Below are positions 18,105 to 27,658 of a stretch of DNA of 64,000 bases, in pieces; position 1 is the stretch's first letter, and each line of letters opens with the position of its first letter. A program made the position numbers and the translations under genes. The DNA lies in contig NZ_OBQI01000004.1 of assembly GCF_900221005.1 (NCBI RefSeq), positions 310,001 to 374,000 on the forward strand, read 5' to 3'. The notes below the pieces were generated by a model. That model saw nothing but the letters and a program-made list of their open reading frames with translations. It did no database searches and was not told the origin of the DNA. This stretch comes from Blastococcus aggregatus (lineage in GTDB: Bacteria > Actinomycetota > Actinomycetes > Mycobacteriales > Geodermatophilaceae).

Positions 18105-21100
18105 ATGGTCCTGCTCCGCCGGATCGCGTCGGCCGGCAGCGCCGCGCGCGGGGCGGCGCAGCTGGCCACCGACGTCGCGCGCCTGGCCGCCGGCACCGCC
18201 GTGCTCGCGGCCGCCGTCCCGGTGGTCGTCGGCGCCGGCCTGCTCGGGGAGACGGCGAGCCTCACGAAGAGCGCCGCCCGCGCCGGGGTGCACGGCTCGC
18301 TGCACCTGGCACGGGGCGCAGCGGTCCACACCACCAGGGCTGTCGGCACCCTGGTCACCGGCGCCGACCCGATCCCCGGCGGGCACCTGCACGACCTGGT
18401 CGACGCCGCGAAGGGCATGGTCGAGCCGCCGAGCGCCCGCCACACGAGGCGGGTCTACCGCGACCGCGACCACCTGCAGATCGAGCTGTCCGCCGACGAC
18501 GAGACGCCCGGAGCGAAGCAGTCACTCCGCCGTCACCTCGAACGGCTCGAGGGCGTCCAGTGGGCGACGGTCAACGACGTCCTCGGCCGGGTGCTGGTGG
18601 CTGTCGACTCGCGGAGGGTCGGCGTCGAGGACGTCGTCGGCGTGGTCACCGAAGTCGAGCAGGCCCGCGGCGGCACCGGCGTCTTCCCTCAGCGCCCCGA
18701 CCACCCCGCCGACCTCGAGCCGCTGCTGGCCGCCGTCGCGGCCGCCGCCGTCGACACCGCCGCCGTCGGGGTCGCGGCCCTCGGCAAGCTGCTGCCGATC
18801 CCCGCGCTCACCCGGCACGCCACCCTGCTCATGGCCCTGCTGGACACCCAGCACTGGCTCAAGGAGGCGGTCTCCGACCGCATCGGCCCGGTCGGCACCG
18901 AGCTCGCCTTCGAGGGCACCGGGGCGCTGCTGCACTCCCTGACCCAGAGCCCCACCGTGCCGGCTCTCAACGCCGCCGCCGCGATCGAGCGGGCCCTGGA
19001 GATCCGCGCCCGCCGCCAGGTCTGGCGCCGTCGCGAGCGCGAGCTCTGCCGCCCCGAACCCGACGACGGAACGACCGAGCCCGAGCAGCCGCCCGGACCG
19101 CGCCCCGGCGAGCTGCCGCGCGGCCCCGTCGAGACCTACCGCGCCCGCCTCGAGCCCACCGAGCTCGGTGCCGCCCTCGGGCTGCTCGCGCTGACCCGAC
19201 GTCCCGGCCGCTCCGCCGACCTCCTCAAGGCGCTCACTCCGCGGGCCGCCACCTTCGGCCGCGAGTCGTTCGCCGCGGTGCTGGGGCTGCTGCTCGCCCG
19301 CCGCGACGTCCTCCCGCTCGACGGCTCGGCCTACCGCCGGCTCGACCGCGTCGACACCCTCGTGGTCGACGGCGCCGCGCTGTGCACCGGCCCACCGGTC
19401 GTCGTCGAGGCCACGGCGCAGGCCGACGGCTGGGACGACGCCCGCGTCTGGACGGCGGCCACCCAGCTCCTGGGCGGCGCCGGCGAGGACGGCGTCCGGC
19501 TGGGCCCCCCGCGAAGGACCGCCGTCGCTCCCGGCGGCGAGGTCCGCTCGCTGCTCCAGGGCCGCCGGCGGATGGGCACCGTCACCGTCGCCCCCGAGCT
19601 CGACCCGTACGCCGAGGCGCTGCTCAGCACCGCGACCGACGCCGGCCTGCGGCTGGTCCTGACCCCGCACGTGGGCGCCGGCGACATCGCCGGCCTGGCC
19701 GACGACGTCTCCCCCACCGACCAGACGCTCGTCGACACGGTCCGGCGCCTCCAGGACGACGGGCGCGGCGTCCTGCTCGTCTCCGCGGTCGACGGCCCCG
19801 CCCTGCTGGCCGCCGACGTCGCGGTGGCGCCGGTCCTCGAGGGCCGGGCCCCCGCCTGGGGCGCCGACCTGGTGACGTCGTCCGGGCTCGCCGACGCCTG
19901 CCGCATCGTCGCCGCGGCCGGTGCGGCGAGGACGTTCAGCCGCCGCGCGGCGGGTGCCGCGCTCACCGGCAACGTCCTCGGCGGGCTGCTCGCCGCGGTG
20001 GGCAGCCCGCTGTACGGCCAGCGCCGCGCCACGACACCGGGCAAGTGGGCCACCGCCACGACGATGACGACCGGCGCCTGGACCGCCGCCCGGACCGTCC
20101 GTCGCCCCGTGCCGGCGCCCACCGTGCACACCCCCTGGCACGCACTGGAGCCCGACGACGTCCTGCGCCGGCTGGCCGACCTGCCCGCCGCGGGCGAGCA
20201 GCGCACCAGCCGCACGGACGCGGTCATCAGCACCGTCCGCGCCCACCCGGTCGTGCACGGTCCCACCCGGTTCGCCCGCACGGTCACCGCCGAGCTCGCC
20301 GACCCGCTCACCCCGGTCCTCGCCACCGGGGCGGCCGCGACCGCCGTCCTGGGCGATGCCACCGACGCGATCCTGGTCGGCAGCGTCACGGTCATCAACG
20401 CACTCGTCAGCGGCCTGCAGCGACTGCGCGCCGAGACCGTGCTGGAGAGCCTGCTGCTCGAGCAGGACAGCCCCGTGCGCCGCGAGACCGACCGCGGCTC
20501 CGAGGAGGTGCCCGCGTCCGCCGTCCGGGTCGGGGACGTCGTCCTCGTCGAGGCCGGCGACGTGCTCACCGCGGACGCCCGGCTGCTCGAGGTCGACAAC
20601 CTGGAGGTCGACGAGTCCGGGCTCACCGGCGAGTCGCTGTCGGTCGCCAAGTCGCTGCCCGCGACGCCGGGCGCCGAGGTCGCCGACCGCGCCTGCATGC
20701 TCTTCGACGGCACCACGGTCGTCGCCGGTCGCGGCCGGGCCGTCGTGGTCGCCGTCGGCTCGGCGACCCAGGCCGGTCGCGCCGCACGGGCCGCCGGAGG
20801 CGCCGCCCCACCGGTCGGCGTGCAGGCGCGGCTGGGCGAGCTCACCCGCTCCGTCCTGCCGCTCACCCTCGCCGGCGGCGGGGTGGTCGCCCTGCTCGGC
20901 GTGCTGTGGGGCCGGCCGCTGCGCGAGTCGGTGGCCTCCGGGGTGGCGATAGCGGTCGCCGCCGTCCCGGAGGGCCTGCCCCTGGTGGCCACCGTCGCCC
21001 AGCAGGCCGCGGCTCGCCGGCTGTCCCGGCGCGGCGCGGTGGTGCGCAGCGCACGCGTGCTCGAGGCGCTCGGCCGGGTGGACACCGTCTGCTTCGACAA

Positions 21101-22619
21101 GACCGGCACCCTCACCGAGAACCGGCTGCGGGTCACCCGGCGCCTCCCCGACGGGGAGACGGACGAGGACGAGCTGCTCAAGCTCGCGGCGGCCGGCATG
21201 GGCAACGGGGGCGACGGCGCGCACGAGACCGACCGCGCCGTCCTGGAGGCGGCCGGGGACGCGTGGGACGGCGCCCCCGACGCGAGCCTCGCCTTCGCCG
21301 CCGGCCGCGGCTTCTCCGTCGCCGTCCGCGACGGGCACCTGGTGGTCAAGGGCGCGCCGGAGGTGGTGCTCCGCCGCTGTGCCGACGCCCCGGACGTGCG
21401 CGACCGGGTGCGGGAGCTGGCCGGCACCGGGCTACGGGTGCTGGCCGTCGCCGACCGCGCGGTCGATGCCGTGCCCGACGACCTGGACGAGGCGGCCGGG
21501 GAGCTGGCCTACCGCGGGCTGATCGGCCTGGCCGACACGCTGCGCGAGTCGTCGGTGCGCGCCGTCGAGCAGCTGCGAGCAGCCGGCGTCCGGGTGGTCG
21601 TGGCCACGGGTGACCACCCCGAGACCGCCGCCGCGATCGCCGCCGAGGCCGGCATCCCCGACGCCGACCGCGTGGTCACCGGCACCCAGCTGGCCCGGGC
21701 CTCGGACACCGAGCGGGCGCGCCTGGTCGCCGAGACCGCCGTGTTCGCCCGGCTCTCCCCCGAGCAGAAGGTCACCCTGGTGGCCGCGCTCCGCCGCGCC
21801 GGAGCGACGCTGGCCATGACCGGCGACGGCGTGAACGACGCCGCGGCGATCCGGCTGGCCGACGTCGGCGTCGGGGTCGAGGGCGCGGAGTCACCGGCCG
21901 CGCGCACCGCGGCCGACCTGGTGCTCACCGACCTCGACCTCAGCCGCCTGGTCGACGCGATCGCGGAAGGCCGGGCCATGTGGTCGCGGGTCCGGGACGC
22001 GGTGTCCATCCTGGTCGGCGGCAACGCGGGCGAGGTGGCGTTCACCGTGCTCGGCACGGCCGTCGGCGGCCGCTCGCCGCTGGGCACCCGGCAGCTCCTG
22101 CTGGTCAACCTGCTCACCGACATGTTCCCGGCGCTCGCCGTCGCCGTGGCCGCGCCGCGGCACGTCGCCGACGACGAGGACGACGGCCCGCTGGCCGGGC
22201 ACCCGCTGGCCGCCGTGCTGCGCGCCGGCCCGCACCGCGGCTTCACCGATGCGGTCCGGCGCATGGTCGTCGTCCGCGGTGCGGCGACCGCAGCAGGCGC
22301 CACGGGGGCGTGGGCCATCGGCAAGGCCACCCCGGTGTTCCCCGGCCGCGCGGGCACGATGGGTCTGGCCGCGCTGATCGCCACCCAGCTGGCGCAGACG
22401 GCGTGGATGGGCCGGCGCAGCCCGCTGGTGCTGGGAACCGTCGCCGGCTCGCTCGCCGTCCTCGTCGCGATCGTGCAGACCCCCGGGTTGAGCCGGTTCT
22501 TCGGCTGCACGCCGCTCGACCCGCTGTCGTGGGCCGTGGTCCTCGGCTCGGCGCTCGTCGGCGCCGCGGGGGCCGAGGTGGTGCCCCGGCTGGTGGCGCG
22601 CGGCCGCACCACCACCTGA
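18105..22619 (+). CDS. CtpI-like large P-type cation-transporting ATPase
   Basis: From the ATG at 18105 the protein has 1504 residues, about twice a typical P-type ATPase, as in mycobacterial CtpI. Signature elements are present: TGES in the actuator domain at 841-844, VPEGLP in the transmembrane metal pathway near 960, the phosphorylated aspartate D998 in DKTGTLT, and TGDGVND at 1239-1245. The ~650-residue N-terminal part carries HMA-like folds (HLQIELS..., VLVAVDS) without CxxC. A degenerate P-type-like segment near 420-470 includes VDTLVVDGAALCTG. The transported ion is not evident. PEGLP resembles Ca/Mg-type rather than heavy-metal CPx pumps. The open frame extends upstream to 17091, but that part looks non-coding and overlaps the secreted-protein gene. 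Confidence 0.9.
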   Translation: MVLLRRIASAGSAARGAAQLATDVARLAAGTAVLAAAVPVVVGAGLLGETASLTKSAARAGVHGSLHLARGAAVHTTRAVGTLVTGADPIPGGHLHDLVDAAKGMVEPPSARHTRRVYRDRDHLQIELSADDETPGAKQSLRRHLERLEGVQWATVNDVLGRVLVAVDSRRVGVEDVVGVVTEVEQARGGTGVFPQRPDHPADLEPLLAAVAAAAVDTAAVGVAALGKLLPIPALTRHATLLMALLDTQHWLKEAVSDRIGPVGTELAFEGTGALLHSLTQSPTVPALNAAAAIERALEIRARRQVWRRRERELCRPEPDDGTTEPEQPPGPRPGELPRGPVETYRARLEPTELGAALGLLALTRRPGRSADLLKALTPRAATFGRESFAAVLGLLLARRDVLPLDGSAYRRLDRVDTLVVDGAALCTGPPVVVEATAQADGWDDARVWTAATQLLGGAGEDGVRLGPPRRTAVAPGGEVRSLLQGRRRMGTVTVAPELDPYAEALLSTATDAGLRLVLTPHVGAGDIAGLADDVSPTDQTLVDTVRRLQDDGRGVLLVSAVDGPALLAADVAVAPVLEGRAPAWGADLVTSSGLADACRIVAAAGAARTFSRRAAGAALTGNVLGGLLAAVGSPLYGQRRATTPGKWATATTMTTGAWTAARTVRRPVPAPTVHTPWHALEPDDVLRRLADLPAAGEQRTSRTDAVISTVRAHPVVHGPTRFARTVTAELADPLTPVLATGAAATAVLGDATDAILVGSVTVINALVSGLQRLRAETVLESLLLEQDSPVRRETDRGSEEVPASAVRVGDVVLVEAGDVLTADARLLEVDNLEVDESGLTGESLSVAKSLPATPGAEVADRACMLFDGTTVVAGRGRAVVVAVGSATQAGRAARAAGGAAPPVGVQARLGELTRSVLPLTLAGGGVVALLGVLWGRPLRESVASGVAIAVAAVPEGLPLVATVAQQAAARRLSRRGAVVRSARVLEALGRVDTVCFDKTGTLTENRLRVTRRLPDGETDEDELLKLAAAGMGNGGDGAHETDRAVLEAAGDAWDGAPDASLAFAAGRGFSVAVRDGHLVVKGAPEVVLRRCADAPDVRDRVRELAGTGLRVLAVADRAVDAVPDDLDEAAGELAYRGLIGLADTLRESSVRAVEQLRAAGVRVVVATGDHPETAAAIAAEAGIPDADRVVTGTQLARASDTERARLVAETAVFARLSPEQKVTLVAALRRAGATLAMTGDGVNDAAAIRLADVGVGVEGAESPAARTAADLVLTDLDLSRLVDAIAEGRAMWSRVRDAVSILVGGNAGEVAFTVLGTAVGGRSPLGTRQLLLVNLLTDMFPALAVAVAAPRHVADDEDDGPLAGHPLAAVLRAGPHRGFTDAVRRMVVVRGAATAAGATGAWAIGKATPVFPGRAGTMGLAALIATQLAQTAWMGRRSPLVLGTVAGSLAVLVAIVQTPGLSRFFGCTPLDPLSWAVVLGSALVGAAGAEVVPRLVARGRTTT

Positions 22620-22713
22620 AGCGCCGGATCCCGCTGTTCTCGTGGCCGGGCGGCCTCCCCCCGACGAGGGAGGCGCGTTCAATCCGCCGCTCCACTGAGA
22701 CGATGCAGTTCCC

Positions 22714-24477
22714 ATGAAGTGGTCCGGCGTCCCCGAGGTGGCGACCGCGCGCGTGATGACGCAGGCGCTCGGCACCCTGTACGTCTTCGGCGGCAGCGCC
22801 ACCCTGCTGGCCGTCGTCGGCGCCGACAACACCTGGTCCGACCGGGCGCCGGTGGCCGCGCTCGCGCTGTCCGCGCTGATCGCCGGCGCCGTCGTCTTCC
22901 GGTTCGGCGCCCGGTGGCCGCGGCCCGCCTTCCACGTCGCTGTCCTGCAGGCGACGATCGTCGTCGTCGCCGGGATCGTGCTCGCCGCCGATGCGCCGAC
23001 GGCCGTGGCCATCGGCGCCCTGACCAGCTTTCTCGCGATCGCCGCGTGCTTCTTCTTCAGCCTGCCGCTCGCCGTCGTCCACACGTCCTTCGCACTGGTC
23101 GGCCTCACCGGCGGCCTCATGGCGCAGGGCGACGTCGCGCTGCCCACCGCCCTGTCGCTCGACGCGATGGTCATCGGCCTGAGCGTCGTCACCCGCGGCC
23201 TCGTGCTGCGCGCCTCCAGCGCCAACCGGGACCCGCTGACCCGCCTGACCAACCGGCGCGGCTTCGACCAGGCGCTGCACGAGCTCATGCGCGCCGTCGC
23301 CCGCACCGGCGAGCCGATGTCCGCGGCGCTGCTGGACCTCGACCACTTCAAGGCCATCAACGACAGCCAGGGCCACGACGCCGGCGACCGCGTGCTGCGC
23401 CAGGTCGCCAAGGTGTGGGGCCGCGCCCTCCCGGCGACGGCGGTGCTCGCCCGCCACGGCGGCGACGAGTTCGCCCTCCTGCTGCCCGGAACCCCCGGCC
23501 CGGCGGCGCTGGAGATCGTCACGCGGATCCGCGGCATGCACCCGGAGATCGGGATGTCCTGCGGCGTCGCCGAGCACGAGCAGGGCGAGAGCGCCGCGCA
23601 GCTGATGCGGCGTGCCGACCTGGCGCTCTACACGGCCAAGGCCGCCGGCCGCGGGCGCTGCGAGCTCGGCGCCGGTCGCGTCGCCTCGGACCTGGTCGCG
23701 GACCTCACCGCCGCCCTGGACGCCGGTGACATCACCGTGCACTTCCAGCCGATCGTCGACCTGCTCGCGGACGCCGTCGTCGGCGTCGAGGCGCTGGCCC
23801 GCTGGACGCACCCGGAGCGCGGCCCGATCCGGCCGGACGAGTTCATCGCCGTCGCCGAGCAGCACGGGCTGATGCCCCGCCTCGGCGAGCAGGTGTTCCG
23901 CTCCGCCTGCAGCCAGCTCGCCGAGCTGCACGCCACCACCGGCCGCCGCATGCGGCTCGGGGTCAACGTCTCCGGCCGCGAGCTGTCCGACCCCACCTAC
24001 CCGCAGCGGATCCGGACCGTCCTCGCGGAGACCGGCTGGCGCGCGCAGGAGACCGTCCTCGAGGTGACCGAGAGCCTCGTGGAGGCGGAGTCCTCCACCG
24101 CGGTCGCCGCGCTGCACGAGCTGCGCGCCCTCGGCTTCGGCGTCGCCATCGACGACTTCGGTACCGGCTACTCCTCCCTCAGCCGCCTGGACACCCTGCC
24201 CTCGGCGATCCTGAAGCTCGACTCCTCCTTCATCGCGACCGTCGCCAGCTCGGAGCGCCGGGCCACGATGCTGCGCAGCATCGTCGGCATGGCCCACGTC
24301 CTCGGTCTGGACGTCGTCGCCGAGGGTGTAGAGACGGCGGAGCAGGACGCCCTGCTCCGCAGCATCGGCTGCCGGTTCGGCCAGGGCTACCTCTACGGCC
24401 GGCCCGCACCCCTGGCGGACGTCGCCCCGCTGTTCGAGCGCCGCTCCGAGGAGCGCACCCCCGCCCTGCGCGGCTGA
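22714..24477 (+). CDS. Membrane-anchored GGDEF-EAL cyclic-di-GMP enzyme
   Basis: The 587-residue protein starts with about 160 residues holding five or six hydrophobic helices, giving a membrane sensor. A GGDEF domain follows with an intact active site (GGDEF at 249-253). The EAL domain comes next, with intact EAL at 359-361 and conserved EVTES, DDFGTGYSSL and EGVE motifs. Both diguanylate cyclase and phosphodiesterase activities are therefore possible. No RxxD inhibitory site is obvious ahead of the GGDEF motif. It lies 94 bp after the P-type ATPase gene and is probably a separate unit. The signal sensed is unknown. Confidence 0.9.
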   Translation: MKWSGVPEVATARVMTQALGTLYVFGGSATLLAVVGADNTWSDRAPVAALALSALIAGAVVFRFGARWPRPAFHVAVLQATIVVVAGIVLAADAPTAVAIGALTSFLAIAACFFFSLPLAVVHTSFALVGLTGGLMAQGDVALPTALSLDAMVIGLSVVTRGLVLRASSANRDPLTRLTNRRGFDQALHELMRAVARTGEPMSAALLDLDHFKAINDSQGHDAGDRVLRQVAKVWGRALPATAVLARHGGDEFALLLPGTPGPAALEIVTRIRGMHPEIGMSCGVAEHEQGESAAQLMRRADLALYTAKAAGRGRCELGAGRVASDLVADLTAALDAGDITVHFQPIVDLLADAVVGVEALARWTHPERGPIRPDEFIAVAEQHGLMPRLGEQVFRSACSQLAELHATTGRRMRLGVNVSGRELSDPTYPQRIRTVLAETGWRAQETVLEVTESLVEAESSTAVAALHELRALGFGVAIDDFGTGYSSLSRLDTLPSAILKLDSSFIATVASSERRATMLRSIVGMAHVLGLDVVAEGVETAEQDALLRSIGCRFGQGYLYGRPAPLADVAPLFERRSEERTPALRG

Positions 24478-24604
24478 GCGACGCAGCACGAGTCGGCCCG
24501 ACCCGCCATCGCTGTCACTCACCGCGCGAAGGCGCGCTCCAGCACAACGACTTCCGCGTCTTCAGCCCCTACAACGATCTCCCGCGCACTCGCCGGACCC
24601 GAGC

Positions 24605-26032
24605 TCATGGGAGCGACGTTTCGGACACCGCTGCCGACTCGTCCTCGGGGTCGTCCGCCTCGCCCTGAGAGTCGTCCGCGTCGTCCGCGTCATCGACTGG
24701 CTCGGCACCGTCCTGGGAGGACAGCGCCGTGCTCGCCAGTGCGGGACGTGTCGGCTCCGGAAGCTCTGCCACCTCCCGCATCTTTGGCGGAGTGGCAGTC
24801 CACGCCTTCAAGTGCTGCAGCACCTCTCCGTAGAACGTGTCGATAGCGTCGAGGACAGAGTCGATCGCCGCGCCGCGCCCTCGACCCCGCTTGGACCCCA
24901 GCGGGCTGGTGAGAGCGATGCGGAACGCGCGCAGTTCCTTCTTCGGATCCTGGATGAGCAGGTTGGGATCTTCGCGGACGACCTTCAGCAGGTCGGCGGC
25001 ACCGGGTCCGCGGGTGTGCATGGCGAATGCCTCGACCCGAACCGACTCCGGCGCAGCCTTCAGTTGCCGAAGGAGCCAGTTGACCCGAGTGGTCGAACGA
25101 CCCTCGCGCGGCGCATCCACGTCGACGTGAAGCGCGACGCGACCGGCGCGCAGATCGAGCTCGATAGTGAGCGGCGCGACGGCATTAGGAATACGGATTG
25201 CCCCGCTCAGCCGACCTTCTCTGACCAGCCCGTCGACCAGGGCCGCGGTGCGCAGCCCCGGATCAGCTGATTCCCTGCGACTCACGACGGGCACGACCTC
25301 GGTCCCGAGCGTGCGACCGAGACGCAATGAGGCGTAGCGCAGGAGGGCGTCGAATCGGGCAGCCACATCCGCGACACCCTTGTCCGCCGCACGAAGTGTC
25401 CCCGCGCTCACCGCATCGCGAACTGCGACCCACGACTGCCCCATGTCCTCGAACTCAAGGGCTCCGGACCGTGGGTGCTCCAGGTAACGGATCAGCTCGC
25501 CCAGAATCCAGGCTTGGTCGGGGTCGGCCACGCCGCGGTGCTCCTTCTGGACGACCGCTTCAGCGAGAATCTGACTCCATGGCAGGTGATGCATGGCGAC
25601 CTTGCGCAGCTTGCGCTTGTCGACCTTCGTAGGGTGCTGGCCGGCGGACGGCGGAATCTCGTTGCTGATGGTGATCAACGCGTCGAACCCGTTGTCCCGG
25701 GCGATGTCGAGGTAGTTCTCCAACTGTTCAGCCGCGAGTTCATTGGTGCCTGTTTTGACCTCAACCAGAGCCGTCCACGTCCGCTGGCCGCGACTCACCC
25801 GGATGAGCCCGTCCGGATAGCAGCGCTTGTCGCCCAGCATGAAAGGGACTTCGATGAAGGTCTGGATGGTGCCCGCCGGCGCCCCCAACGGCTGGGTGAG
25901 GCCACGGCCGAACTCGCGCACCGCAGTTACGACGGCGAGAAGGGCGGACGTGGCGCGCCGCTCCTGCTCGTCAGCGCCATTGATCCCCGAGGTCGGGATG
26001 AGTCGCGCCTCGTGCCAAGTCTCTTCAGCCAT
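24605..26032 (-). CDS. PD-(D/E)XK nuclease-fold protein of unknown function
   Basis: The 475-residue protein carries a restriction-endonuclease-like core near residues 60-115. It includes PFMLGDKRCYPDGLI followed by the ALVEVKTGTNEL strand, giving the PD...ExK catalytic pair, then ENYLDIARDNGFDALITIS. The middle region has an alpha/beta segment resembling nothing I know. The last ~45 residues are highly acidic (runs of D and E) and probably disordered. Comparable proteins in actinobacteria are annotated as hypothetical or restriction-like. DNA cleavage or a repair/defence role is possible but unproven. It is upstream-isolated on the minus strand and precedes no methylase. Confidence 0.7.
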   Translation of the reverse strand: MAEETWHEARLIPTSGINGADEQERRATSALLAVVTAVREFGRGLTQPLGAPAGTIQTFIEVPFMLGDKRCYPDGLIRVSRGQRTWTALVEVKTGTNELAAEQLENYLDIARDNGFDALITISNEIPPSAGQHPTKVDKRKLRKVAMHHLPWSQILAEAVVQKEHRGVADPDQAWILGELIRYLEHPRSGALEFEDMGQSWVAVRDAVSAGTLRAADKGVADVAARFDALLRYASLRLGRTLGTEVVPVVSRRESADPGLRTAALVDGLVREGRLSGAIRIPNAVAPLTIELDLRAGRVALHVDVDAPREGRSTTRVNWLLRQLKAAPESVRVEAFAMHTRGPGAADLLKVVREDPNLLIQDPKKELRAFRIALTSPLGSKRGRGRGAAIDSVLDAIDTFYGEVLQHLKAWTATPPKMREVAELPEPTRPALASTALSSQDGAEPVDDADDADDSQGEADDPEDESAAVSETSLP

Positions 26033-26163
26033 TACCGCACAAGTCCTTCGTTCGCCGCACTCCGTGATCGCGCAGGGTATCGAGTCGAGCCATTTTCGCT
26101 GGGATCTCGGCCGTATCTGGCCCCTGTGCCCCCACTGCGCAACTCGCCTCCCACAGGAAGCTG

Positions 26164-26694
26164 TTAGCGGGCTGCCTCGCGCCAGCGTCGTCGTGCCTCA
26201 CGGACGTGTTGGTACAACGGGTGCGACGAATTTGCCGATTGGTTCAGCGGCGGCGCCAGCTTCCCGATGACCTCAGCCTCGACCGTCCAGGGCTGTTCGT
26301 GCACCACCCAGCTCAAAGCGAGGTGCTCCTGCATCCAGGCGTTGAGCCGCAACTCGTCGTCGGGGACGAGCAGCGGACGGTCGGTGAACGTGCTGCGCCA
26401 GCCCTCCCCCTCGTGCAGCAGCGAGGCGAGCGACCGGCGCAGGGTCGACTGCCCCGTCGTTCCGCGGATGTGGTTGCCCACCACTCTGCTACGCAACGTC
26501 GCCCCGGAGGACGGACCGCTCCTGGCGAGCCCGACGTACAGGAGTTCGTGCTCGCCGTCCGGGTGGCGTGGGCCGGCGACGCCCGGCAGAGCACCCGGGC
26601 GCGACCACCAGGCGTAGAGGCCCGGTTCGGCCGGCACCAGCTCCCGGGCTCGGTCGACGGTGACGAGGTCGACGCGCAGCTCGACCACCGTCAC
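26164..26694 (-). CDS. GIY-YIG-like nuclease-fold protein
   Basis: The 176-residue protein contains the two-part GIY-YIG signature, GLYAWW near residue 20 and ELLYVGLA about 30 residues later. A conserved Arg (TLRSRV) and the N-terminal side of the fold (NHIRG) follow. Such domains cleave DNA, or bind nucleic acid when degenerate. It starts with a GTG that overlaps the TGA of the preceding small gene (GTGA), so the two are translationally coupled. It is the last gene of a three-gene operon with an EEP-family protein. Close relatives are often labelled hypothetical. Confidence in the fold is moderate, and in activity low. Confidence 0.7.
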   Translation of the reverse strand: MTVVELRVDLVTVDRARELVPAEPGLYAWWSRPGALPGVAGPRHPDGEHELLYVGLARSGPSSGATLRSRVVGNHIRGTTGQSTLRRSLASLLHEGEGWRSTFTDRPLLVPDDELRLNAWMQEHLALSWVVHEQPWTVEAEVIGKLAPPLNQSANSSHPLYQHVREARRRWREAAR

Positions 26695-26891
26695 GCCTCC
26701 TGCGACGTAGCCGCAGCGCGCACCGCGTCCGCCGGCCCCTCGTAGAGCACCGGCCGCACCGTGTTGGTGCGCAGGTCCGACAACGCCCATGCCCAGAAGT
26801 TCCGCACGGACGCCGACGTCCCTGTGATCGGCTCGTCTCCCGTCAGCAGTCGGGTCGGAGGCGGCAGGAGCGGACCGGCATCCGCGCTCAC
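26691..26891 (-). CDS. Small uncharacterised protein between EEP and GIY-YIG genes
   Basis: The 66-residue product begins at GTG 26891. It overlaps the stop of the EEP gene by four bases (GTGA) and ends in the same way inside the start of the GIY-YIG gene. It is soluble and contains a central FWAWALSDLRTNTVRP segment, likely two helices, followed by VLYEGPADAVRAA. I do not recognise the family. The double translational coupling argues that it is real and works with its neighbours, for example as an adaptor or inhibitor, which is inference. Confidence 0.65.
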   Translation of the reverse strand: MSADAGPLLPPPTRLLTGDEPITGTSASVRNFWAWALSDLRTNTVRPVLYEGPADAVRAAATSQEA

Positions 26892-27550
26892 AGCGCGCCC
26901 CTCTCGACGTCGACGACGTACCCGTCGTGGTCGCTGAGTCCTGAGGCGTCGAGCCGCTCGGTGCGAGCAACGGCCCACGAGCCCGGGACGGCGACGTGGT
27001 CGATGCTCAGCAGTCCCTCGATCCGGTGCGGCAGCGACGCGGTCGGCACCTGGAGTCCCAACTCATCGACTGCGCCGAGCAGGTGTTTTCGACCGCCCTT
27101 CGTCCCGGCGTATTCGCGCCCGGAGAGCGCATGGTTCCAGTCGCCGCCCCACACGAGCTCCCGACGAGGCAGCGCGGCCAGCAGCATCGCCAGGGCGTGC
27201 CGGGTCCGCCCCGCATGCAGGTTCCGTGGTGGCTCCGCGCCCGGCCAGGTCGGCTCTCCCCCGCTGCTGCGCCACGGCAGGATCGTCGAGCAGTACGTCA
27301 CGCCGTCGACGACCGCCGCAGCGCTCGCGACGTGCGGGTCGGACAGGGGTGTCAGCGGCACCCGGCTGAGCACGGCCGCCCAGTGACGCCGGGGCGCCAT
27401 CAACTCGCTGCCCCGGTGCATGGCATACCCGGGCAGCTCGACGTCCAGGTTCACCTCGGTCAGCAGCCAGACGTCGCAGTCCCCGTCCAGCAAGAGGTCT
27501 CGCCAGCCCGGTGCGAGCCGACCCGCCATGTTCCACGTCCCGATGCGCAC
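26888..27550 (-). CDS. Endonuclease/exonuclease/phosphatase (EEP) family protein
   Basis: The 220-residue protein starts at GTG 27550 with the EEP opening VRIGTWNMAGRL. It continues with LLTEVN (metal-binding Glu) and WGGDWNHAL (GDxN active site) and ends with SGLSDHDGYVVDV (the conserved SDH). The catalytic set is therefore complete. Family members cleave phosphodiester bonds in DNA, RNA or lipids. It is the first gene of a tightly overlapping operon with a small unknown protein and a GIY-YIG-like protein. A broken EEP gene also lies at 9341-10058, so the genome carries at least two diverged members. Confidence 0.8.
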   Translation of the reverse strand: MRIGTWNMAGRLAPGWRDLLLDGDCDVWLLTEVNLDVELPGYAMHRGSELMAPRRHWAAVLSRVPLTPLSDPHVASAAAVVDGVTYCSTILPWRSSGGEPTWPGAEPPRNLHAGRTRHALAMLLAALPRRELVWGGDWNHALSGREYAGTKGGRKHLLGAVDELGLQVPTASLPHRIEGLLSIDHVAVPGSWAVARTERLDASGLSDHDGYVVDVERGAL

Positions 27551-27658
27551 AGAGCGAGACTCACACGGAGCGCTACCAAACAGCGGGAAGCCCCGCTGAC
27601 GTCGGGCCGCCGCGCGAGCTCCGGAGCTGCCGGGAGGGCGCACTAGCCTTTCCCGATC

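Noticed and set aside
18522..21338. A 938-codon open frame on the minus strand opposite the P-type ATPase
   Set aside because: It mirrors the high-GC coding strand, is full of Gly/Arg/Ala runs and has no recognisable domain, while the plus strand carries clear ATPase motifs.
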